This document shows positions 47,301-53,112 of a stretch of 53,112 bases of DNA, piece after piece. The position numbers and the translations under genes were made by a program. Below the pieces are notes generated by a model that ran no database searches, was not told the DNA's origin, and worked only from the letters and a program-made list of their open reading frames with translations. Numbering within the stretch: the first letter of the stretch is position 1; the number at the start of each line of letters is the position of its first letter. The stretch comes from Bacteroidaceae bacterium (GTDB taxonomy: Bacteria; Bacteroidota; Bacteroidia; Bacteroidales; Bacteroidaceae). The DNA lies in the NCBI GenBank assembly GCA_024684455.1, contig JAIKWU010000066.1, positions 1 to 53,112 of the forward strand, in the 5' to 3' direction.

Positions 47301-49513
47301 AGGATGCTATAGTTTTTGGTAAGCGTCAGTATGTTGTGACCGTCGATGCGCTCATAGTTGATCGAGTCCATCAACTGTCGGACAATCAGGATGCCCAGTC
47401 CGCCGATGGGACGTTCCTCGACCGAGAGCGACGTGTCGGCGGTAATGTTCTCAGTGGGGTCGAACGCCACTCCGCTGTCTGTGATGACGAAGCGCAGGTG
47501 TTCCGCATCGGCCTCTGCCTTGATGCTTACCTCACCCTCTTCATCGGTAGGATAGGCGTAGTCTATCACGTTGACCACCGCCTCCTCGACTGCCAACTTG
47601 ATGTTGCGCGACAGACTGTCGTCTATTTGCAGACGCTGTGTCACGGAACGGACGAAGTCGTTCAGGCGCCTCACCTCCTTCACATCGTTCTTCAGGGTCA
47701 ACGTCTCTTGCAGAAGGTTCTGCTCGGGACGTGGCGTAAAATGAATGGCAAGCATCGTGAGGTCGTCGCTCTGCTCGGCATCCTGCACAAAGGCATGAAC
47801 AGCGTCCTGCATCTTCGCGAACAGCACCTCGGGTGTCGTCTCTCCCCGCTGGAATGCCGCGTCGAGCACTGCCATCATGCGCTCCACACGGAACAACTCT
47901 CGCTGCGGGTTCATGGCTTCAGTCAAACCGTCGGTATAGAGGAACAACGTCGAATCTGGCTCCATAACGATGGTCTGCCCCTGGTAGGCATAGTCGCCGA
48001 CAATGCCAAGAGGCAGGTTCGCCTTCACTGGTAGCATCTGGCACTGCCGACCCATCATCACAGGACAGTCGTGGCCGGCATTGCAGTAGTGCAAACGCCC
48101 CGTTGGCAGGTCGAGCACACCGAGGAACAGCGTGACGAACATACAGGACTCGTTGCCCTGTGCCGAAATCTCATTGATGGTCTGCATGATGCGTGCCGGA
48201 TTGGTTTCATGTGCCGATGCCATGCGGAACATGGCATGAATCACAGCCATGACCAAAGCCGACGGCACACCCTTGCCGCTCACGTCGCCGATGCAGAAGA
48301 AGAGTTTCTCGTCACGTACATAATAGTCGTAGATGTCGCCGCCCACCTCTTTGGCTGGCACCTGAAGGCCCAGAATGGAGAGGTCGTCGCGGTCGCGGGT
48401 CGTCACGTGCCGTTTCGGCAGCATCTCCCGCTGAATGTTCTGCGCCACACGCAGTTCACTGCCGATACGCTCCTGCTCCGTCTTCGCCTCTTGCAATCGC
48501 CGCTCGTTGCGGGCTACAAGGTTAATCATTAACAAAAGGAAAGCAAAAGTCAGCAGCAACAGAAACACCATGACCATGCCCAGATGGTCCAGTTGACCAT
48601 ACACTTCGTAGTCGTAGCACACCACCACAATCTGCCAATGGGGATAGCCCTTCATATACGACACGAAAATCGTTCCATCGGCACCCATGCGGTCATCGTG
48701 GAACTCTATCACATCGCTTCTGCCCGAATCCGACCGCCGACGCAGCGTAGTGCTGTCATTCAACAAAGCAATCACCTTCGCCACGTCGCGCTTCTTGTCC
48801 GAATCGTTCACCGGTTGGGAAATCACCTGACCCTCCTCTGTCAGCAGCAGATTGAAGGAGGAAGGATAGGAGTGGTGCACGTTCAGCGTGTCGCTGACCC
48901 AGTCGAGCAAAACGTCGGCACCCAACACACCCATCAGTTCGCCGTCGCGGTCATGCACCGGCATCGAACATGTCGTAATCAGCCGATGCGTCCCGTCGCC
49001 TCCATAGTACGGGTCGGCCCAGTAGATGTCGTCCCGCTCAATGGCCTTCTTATAAAAGTTCATGGCTGTATAGTCATGTTCCTCGCCACCAACCTGAAGC
49101 CATGCCACCGAGTCCTCCGTTTCCATCACATACGGCTCGAACAGACTTCCTTGTTTGGGAAAATAATTGGGAACAAAACCTATTTCACACCCGATGATGT
49201 GAGGATTTGCATCCGTCATGTCCTGAAGCATTTCATACACCGTCGTCTCCGACGTTACCTCCGTAAACTCCCTGCAACGACATTCAAAGTCCCACAGCGA
49301 CTGCTCGGTCTGGTTCAGCACACCGTGAATGACCATCGCCTTCATCGTCAGTTCGCGTTCGGCATAACGCTCCAATTCGTCCTCCATCATACTCCGCAAA
49401 TAGAGCATCAGCCCTGTCAGCATCAGCAGCAATATGACTGCCGCCGTCACGATGACGACAACATTGGCGTTGGCTCGTAGCCTGTCGCGGATGTTTTGCA
49501 CAAGTACAGACAC
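47297..49513 (-). CDS. Membrane sensor with dCache-like domain, SpoIIE/PP2C phosphatase and RsbW-like HATPase
   Basis: I place the start at GTG 49513 (738 residues), because the -7 box TAACTTTG at 49549-49556 lies inside the longer open frame that begins at 49582. Domains: membrane helix 18-39, extracytoplasmic dCache-like sensor about 40-305, membrane helix 313-333, coiled linker, SpoIIE phosphatase about 375-590 (IGDVSGKGVPSALVM, YTDGLTEA, QSDDLTMLAI) and C-terminal HATPase about 607-737 (KLAVEEAVVNVIDYAY, GGLGILIVRQLMD). One protein thus carries both the phosphatase and the kinase for the STAS protein encoded next, making a two-gene partner-switching module. Confidence 0.9.
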   Translation of the reverse strand: MSVLVQNIRDRLRANANVVVIVTAAVILLLMLTGLMLYLRSMMEDELERYAERELTMKAMVIHGVLNQTEQSLWDFECRCREFTEVTSETTVYEMLQDMTDANPHIIGCEIGFVPNYFPKQGSLFEPYVMETEDSVAWLQVGGEEHDYTAMNFYKKAIERDDIYWADPYYGGDGTHRLITTCSMPVHDRDGELMGVLGADVLLDWVSDTLNVHHSYPSSFNLLLTEEGQVISQPVNDSDKKRDVAKVIALLNDSTTLRRRSDSGRSDVIEFHDDRMGADGTIFVSYMKGYPHWQIVVVCYDYEVYGQLDHLGMVMVFLLLLTFAFLLLMINLVARNERRLQEAKTEQERIGSELRVAQNIQREMLPKRHVTTRDRDDLSILGLQVPAKEVGGDIYDYYVRDEKLFFCIGDVSGKGVPSALVMAVIHAMFRMASAHETNPARIMQTINEISAQGNESCMFVTLFLGVLDLPTGRLHYCNAGHDCPVMMGRQCQMLPVKANLPLGIVGDYAYQGQTIVMEPDSTLFLYTDGLTEAMNPQRELFRVERMMAVLDAAFQRGETTPEVLFAKMQDAVHAFVQDAEQSDDLTMLAIHFTPRPEQNLLQETLTLKNDVKEVRRLNDFVRSVTQRLQIDDSLSRNIKLAVEEAVVNVIDYAYPTDEEGEVSIKAEADAEHLRFVITDSGVAFDPTENITADTSLSVEERPIGGLGILIVRQLMDSINYERIDGHNILTLTKNYSIL

Positions 49514-49548
49514 GCGGTTACAAATGTAGATAAGAAGAATAGTTAGCG

Positions 49549-49556
49549 CAAAGTTA
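49549..49556 (-). promoter_or_regulatory. -7 box (TAACTTTG) for the SpoIIE-type operon
   Basis: On the minus strand this reads TAACTTTG, about 35 nt before the GTG at 49513. If used, transcripts begin downstream of the ATG at 49582, which rules that start out. Confidence 0.75.
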
Positions 49557-49651
49557 GTGAAAATTAACAGAACCGCAAACAATCACGCACCTTTTTTGTT
49601 GGGAACGATATAGATGTTGGCAACTCTCTTCACCATGCCACTCCTTTTTCT

Positions 49652-49696
49652 CTGTAGGGACGACCCGTGGGGCGTCCATGCGGGGACTCCCTACAG
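49652..49696. repeat. Inverted repeat, CTGTAGGGACG family (copy 3, short form)
   Basis: CTGTAGGGA and TCCCTACAG close the element. Inside, GGACGACCC and GGGGCGTCC pair as a shorter hairpin. The element lies between the divergent promoters of the SpoIIE-type gene and hsdM and looks like a collapsed copy of the long form. Confidence 0.85.
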
Positions 49697-49741
49697 GGTC
49701 AAGTATTTTGCGATATTTTTTGTGTTTCCCCCTCTTTTTTG

Positions 49742-49749
49742 TAACTTTG
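49742..49749 (+). promoter_or_regulatory. -7 box (TAACTTTG) for hsdM
   Basis: TAACTTTG is 23 nt before the hsdM ATG, so the leader is very short. It probably drives hsdM-fic-hsdS. Confidence 0.75.
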
Positions 49750-49772
49750 CGCCAAACTGAATAACAACAACC

Positions 49773-51266
49773 ATGATTACAGGCGAGATCAAGAACCGAA
49801 TCGATAGTATTTGGGACACGTTTTGGACAGGTGGAATCACCAATTCAATTACCATTTTGGAGCAGATGACGTATCTGTTCTTCATGAAGATGCTTGACGA
49901 TGCGCAGCGGACGAAGGAGGCGAATGCGAATGCCTTTGGCGTGGCGGTCAAAGACCCAGTCTTCAAGTCGGGCATGTGGCACAACCCCGATACCGACCGC
50001 GATGTGCCTTACGACGAACTTCGTTGGAGCGTGTTCCGCAACAAAGAGCCTGAGATGATGTTCCGCATCGTCAGCAAGGACGCTTTTGTCTTTATCAAGA
50101 ACCTCAACGAAGGCAAGGAATCGGCCTACAGCCGTTTCATGCAGAACGCCACCTTCCTCATCCAATCGCCGCGCACGCTGACCAAGATTGTCGAGGGCAT
50201 CGACCACCTCGACATGAACAACCGCGACACGATGGGCGACACCTACGAGTACATCCTCGGCAAGATGGCTGCATCGGGCAACAATGGTCAGTTCCGCACG
50301 CCACGCCACATCATCCGCATGATGGTCGAACTCATGCAGCCGACCCTCCGCGATACGATTTGCGACCCTGCCATGGGCAGCGCAGGATTCATCGTCGAGA
50401 GTGCCAAGTACATCAAGGAGCACTACGAAAAAGACCTGTTGAAGCGTGAGAATGCCGAGCATTACAAGAACGACATGTTCCACGGCTTCGACACCGACTT
50501 TACGATGCTGCGTATCGGTGCGATGAACTTGATGTTGCATGGAGCGGACAATCCTGACATTCAGTACCGCGACAGCCTCTCGACCGACAATCCCGACACC
50601 GACCGCTACACGCTCTGCCTCGCCAATCCACCTTTCACAGGAAGCCTCGACTACGATGCCGTCAGCAAGAATCTCTTGGCGTTGACACGCACGAAGAAGA
50701 CCGAGTTGCTCTTCGTCAGCCTGTTCATCCGTATGTTACAGGTCGGAGGTCGTTGTGCGAGCATCGTTCCCGACGGCGTGCTGTTCGGCAACAGCGGCGG
50801 TCACAAGTCGTTGCGCAAGGAGTTGGTGGACAACCAGCGCCTGCAAGCCGTCATCTCCATGCCATCGGGCGTGTTCCAACCCTATTCAGGCGTTTCGACG
50901 GCTGTGCTCATCTTCACCAAGACCAACGCAGGCGGAACGGACCGAGTGTGGTTCTACGACATGAAGGCAGACGGCTACACGCTCGACCAAAAGCGTACGG
51001 AGTGTGCCGACAACGACATCCCCGATGTCATCGCACGTTTCCATAACCCCGAAGGCGAAGCCACACGCAGCCGCAAGGAGCAGTCGTTCTTCGTGCCTGT
51101 CGAGGAAATCCGCGAGAAGGACTACGACCTCTCCATCAACAAGTACAAGGAGGTGGAGCGTCAGAAGGTGGAGTACGAAGCCCCCGACGTGATTCTTGGA
51201 CGCATTGAGCAGTTGCAAGGCGAGATAACAAAGGCTTTCGATGAACTGAAAACGATGATACGATGA
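49773..51266 (+). CDS. hsdM: Type I restriction-modification methyltransferase subunit
   Basis: HsdM is the N6-adenine methyltransferase subunit that works with HsdS, and with HsdR for cleavage. The 497-residue protein has the helical N-terminal HsdM domain (IWDTFWTGGITNSITILEQMTYLFFMKML), the AdoMet motif DPAMGSAGF (198-206) and the catalytic motif NPPF (285-288), all as expected. The stop overlaps the fic start (ATGA at 51263-51266). hsdR is not in the window and should lie beyond the right edge. Confidence 0.95.
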   Translation: MITGEIKNRIDSIWDTFWTGGITNSITILEQMTYLFFMKMLDDAQRTKEANANAFGVAVKDPVFKSGMWHNPDTDRDVPYDELRWSVFRNKEPEMMFRIVSKDAFVFIKNLNEGKESAYSRFMQNATFLIQSPRTLTKIVEGIDHLDMNNRDTMGDTYEYILGKMAASGNNGQFRTPRHIIRMMVELMQPTLRDTICDPAMGSAGFIVESAKYIKEHYEKDLLKRENAEHYKNDMFHGFDTDFTMLRIGAMNLMLHGADNPDIQYRDSLSTDNPDTDRYTLCLANPPFTGSLDYDAVSKNLLALTRTKKTELLFVSLFIRMLQVGGRCASIVPDGVLFGNSGGHKSLRKELVDNQRLQAVISMPSGVFQPYSGVSTAVLIFTKTNAGGTDRVWFYDMKADGYTLDQKRTECADNDIPDVIARFHNPEGEATRSRKEQSFFVPVEEIREKDYDLSINKYKEVERQKVEYEAPDVILGRIEQLQGEITKAFDELKTMIR

Positions 51267-52228
51267 ACTACGTTCCTCCCTTTACCATTACCGACGAAAT
51301 CCTTACGCTGATTGCAGAGATTGCCGAGGCGGTGGGGCATTTAAATGCGACAGCCGACCATCTGCCTACACCCCAATTGCGCAGGGAGAACCGCATCAAG
51401 ACTATCCAATCGTCGCTCGCTATCGAAAACAATTCCTTGTCGATTCAGCAGGTGACAGCCATTCTTGAGGGTAAACGAGTGTTGGGTGCGCCCGACGAGA
51501 TTCAGGAGGTTCGCAATGCCATCGAGGCCTACGAACTGTTGCTTGAACTCAATCCCTACAGCGAGAAAGACCTCTTGCGGGCACATCGTCTGATGATGAC
51601 CGACTTGGTGAAGGAAAATGGAAAATATAGGACAGGAGGCGTGGGTGTGTTCGACGGACGGCAAGTCGTTCACATGGCTCCCCCTGCCGAACGAGTTCCC
51701 CAACTGATGAAAGACCTCATCCATTGGGTAAAAACGACGAAGGTGCATCCCCTTGTCAGCAGTTGTGTCTTTCATTATGAGTTTGAGTTTATCCATCCTT
51801 TTGCCGATGGTAACGGACGGATGGGACGCATGTGGCAGACGTTGCTTTTGATGCAATGGAAGCCTATCTTCGCATGGATTCCTGTGGAAACCCTCGTCAA
51901 GGAACATCAGCAAGACTACTACCATGCCATTGCCCAAAGCGACCGCGAAGCATCGAGCACACCCTTCATCACATTTATGCTCCGTTGCCTGTTGCTGACA
52001 ATGCAGGAAATGGCAAAAAGTAACCAAAAAAGTAACCTAAAAAGTAACCAAATCATTTTGTCTGCCATCCGTGAGAACCCCAACATCACCATTCTTGAAT
52101 TGCAGGAAAAGACACGGCTTTCGGAGAGCGGAGTGAAGCGCGTAATTCGCCAACTGAAAGCCAATGGCACGATTCAAAGAATCGGCAGAACCAAAGGCGG
52201 ACATTGGGAAATCTTGAAGGAGGAATAG
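51263..52228 (+). CDS. Fic-domain protein with autoinhibitory motif and winged-helix tail
   Basis: Fic proteins usually transfer AMP (sometimes other groups) from nucleotides to proteins. The 321-residue protein has the full active motif HPFADGNGRMGR (178-189). The N-terminal segment SLAIEN (51-56) fits the inhibitory [S/T]xxxE[G/N] motif, so it is a self-restrained class II type. A winged-helix domain fills the C-terminus (about 265-321). Between the two is a KSNQ-KSNL-KSNQ linker coded by three 12-bp repeats. It lies between hsdM (ATGA overlap) and hsdS (2-nt gap), so it is part of the restriction operon, a placement seen in other Bacteroidales loci. Confidence 0.93.
   Translation: MNYVPPFTITDEILTLIAEIAEAVGHLNATADHLPTPQLRRENRIKTIQSSLAIENNSLSIQQVTAILEGKRVLGAPDEIQEVRNAIEAYELLLELNPYSEKDLLRAHRLMMTDLVKENGKYRTGGVGVFDGRQVVHMAPPAERVPQLMKDLIHWVKTTKVHPLVSSCVFHYEFEFIHPFADGNGRMGRMWQTLLLMQWKPIFAWIPVETLVKEHQQDYYHAIAQSDREASSTPFITFMLRCLLLTMQEMAKSNQKSNLKSNQIILSAIRENPNITILELQEKTRLSESGVKRVIRQLKANGTIQRIGRTKGGHWEILKEE
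52015..52049 (+). repeat. Three tandem 12-bp repeats in the Fic linker
   Basis: AAAAAGTAACC starts at 52015, 52027 and 52039. Each unit encodes Lys-Ser-Asn plus one residue, so gain or loss of units would change linker length without a frameshift. Confidence 0.85.
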
Positions 52229-52230
52229 GT

Positions 52231-52998
52231 ATGAGAGAAGGATGGGAAATAGAGAAATTAGGAGAATACATCAGCGAGTATTCTGTTAGGGACAAAGGTA
52301 AAGGCTATCCTGTTTATAGCGTTACAAATTCGCAAGGATTCTGTAAGGAGTTCTTTGGTAAGAACGTAGCGAGCGAAGACACATCAAACTATAAGGTTGT
52401 GCCCAAAGGATGTTTTGCTTATAATCCTTCAAGAATCAATGTGGGTTCAGTCGATTGTCAAGATAAAGAAGAATATGTTAGCGTAAGCCCTTTGTATGTG
52501 GTATTTAAGGTTTCGCCCGAATTAAGTCAGAAATATCTTTTATATTATTTGAAGAGCGATTCTTGTATGACCTTCATCAAGGCTTATTCACGTGGTGCTG
52601 TAAGAAATAACCTTAGATTGTCTCAATTAGGAGATTTTGAAATTCCTATTCCCCCTCTTTCCATTCAGCAGTCGATAGTGTCGGAGTTGGATATGTTGAG
52701 TGGTTTGATAGCGAAGCATGAGGAGCAACTGAAAGCATACGATGAACTTGCACAATCCATCTTCTATGACATGTTCGGAGACCCTGTCGAAAATGAAAAA
52801 GGATGGGAGGTGAAGAAGTTGGGAGAGGTGGCAAAAGAAAAATTGTCATATGGTTCAGGTGCTTCAGCGAAACAATATGATGGAAAGGTACGATATGTGA
52901 GAATCACAGACATCAAAGATGATGGTGAACTGAACACAGATATGGTATCTCCCGACACCTATGATGAAAAATGGCCTATAGCTCAAATATACTCCTAA
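52231..52998 (+). CDS. hsdS: Type I restriction specificity subunit, truncated in the second recognition domain
   Basis: HsdS sets the DNA target of a type I system through two target-recognition domains (TRDs). From the ATG at 52231 the first TRD (about 1-140) and the central helices (IPIPPLSIQQSIVSELDMLSGLI, then YDELAQSIFYDMFGDP) are intact. The second TRD begins (WEVKKLGEVAKEKL...YVRITDI) but the frame ends at 255 residues, where about 400 are expected. The expected continuation after DEKW is replaced by sequence that looks like the left end of an insertion element. This gene is clearly more AT-rich than the rest of the window. As it stands it is probably a broken or half-specificity subunit. 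Confidence 0.85.
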   Translation: MREGWEIEKLGEYISEYSVRDKGKGYPVYSVTNSQGFCKEFFGKNVASEDTSNYKVVPKGCFAYNPSRINVGSVDCQDKEEYVSVSPLYVVFKVSPELSQKYLLYYLKSDSCMTFIKAYSRGAVRNNLRLSQLGDFEIPIPPLSIQQSIVSELDMLSGLIAKHEEQLKAYDELAQSIFYDMFGDPVENEKGWEVKKLGEVAKEKLSYGSGASAKQYDGKVRYVRITDIKDDGELNTDMVSPDTYDEKWPIAQIYS

Positions 52999-53023
52999 AA
53001 TCGTTGTAATGTATTGAAATTCT

Positions 53024-53031
53024 TAACTTTG
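53024..53031 (+). promoter_or_regulatory. -7 box (TAACTTTG) of the edge insertion element
   Basis: TAACTTTG stands 22 nt before the ATG at 53054. Confidence 0.6.
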
Positions 53032-53053
53032 CAGCGGTTATAATATTATAGAC

Positions 53054-53112
53054 ATGAAAAACGGCAAAAAAAGTGCCCTAAATGTGGCAGTGGAACGGTA
53101 ATCCGCAAGGGG
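53054..53112 (+). pseudogene. N-terminus of a zinc-ribbon transposase, frame broken at an A7 run (partial)
   Basis: From ATG 53054 the first frame reads MKNGKK and stops after 15 codons. The -1 frame entered at the seven-A run (53066-53072) continues as KCPKCGSGTVIRKG to the window edge, a CxxC zinc-ribbon start common in IS1/IS1595-like transposases. Either the homopolymer lost one A (mutation or sequencing error) or expression uses frameshifting. The family cannot be fixed from so few residues. Confidence 0.45.

Larger units (their letters stand above)
52977..53112 (+). mobile_element. Left end of an insertion sequence interrupting hsdS (partial)
   Basis: The hsdS reading frame loses family similarity at about 52975. 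From there the sequence has a TAACTTTG -7 box (53024-53031) and a short coding start with a zinc-ribbon motif. The exact boundary and any target duplication cannot be fixed, because only one end is in the window. Confidence 0.55.

Noticed and set aside
49514-49582. Extended ATG start for the SpoIIE-type protein
   Set aside because: The -7 box at 49549-49556 lies inside this stretch, and the extra residues add a second hydrophobic segment before the expected first helix.

Overview
The window looks like chromosome from a member of the Bacteroidales, most likely a Prevotella-like organism. Several signs agree. The recognisable promoters carry the Bacteroidetes -7 box TAnnTTTG, usually TAACTTTG. 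Start codons mostly lack a Shine-Dalgarno sequence. Exported proteins end in type IX secretion (Por) style tails. Histidine is degraded through a fused formiminotransferase-cyclodeaminase, and topoisomerase I carries C-terminal RFGPY repeats instead of zinc fingers. The species cannot be named from the sequence alone.

Layout. 1-7 kb: a 1775-residue secreted CotH/lamin-tail protein and a PBP4-type DD-peptidase, both on the minus strand. 7-17 kb: housekeeping genes nadB, an M16 zinc protease, topA, aroK and speA. 17-25 kb: two secreted proteins with Por-like tails, one of them an alginate-lyase-fold enzyme with two LamG-like modules, with a small coupled ORF between them, then a patatin and a small GlsB-type membrane protein. 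25-38 kb: an unbroken plus-strand run of nine membrane or exported proteins (TMEM43-like, YARHG, two lipoproteins, a small secreted protein, two exported TPR-CHAT caspase-like proteases and two secreted partners joined to them by ATGA overlaps). 38-44.7 kb: a complete histidine utilisation set (ftcD, hutU, hutH, hutI). 45-49.5 kb: a dCache-SpoIIE-HATPase phosphatase/kinase, a STAS protein, an outer-membrane barrel and a phosphopantetheinyl transferase. 49.7-53.1 kb: a type I restriction-modification locus hsdM-fic-hsdS, whose hsdS is cut short where an insertion sequence appears to begin at the right edge.

The most unusual feature is the repeat content. Five arrays of 4-5 units with an exact 22-bp period (7015, 11833, 19186, 27296, 45572) each lie 7-37 nt upstream of a start codon. 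Each unit is a GCTAAGCACTTGG-like core. Together the units fold into a chain of 20-nt stem-loops joined by CA. A second family of long inverted repeats (CTGTAGGGACG...) occurs at three intergenic sites. Other short repeats have entered coding sequence in frame: in hutU, in the ftcD linker, in both CHAT proteins and inside a signal peptide.

The best candidates for an undescribed system are the four-gene exported CHAT protease operon (30286-37956) and the 22-bp stem-loop leader arrays. Long open frames antisense to the real genes come from the strong codon bias and were not annotated.
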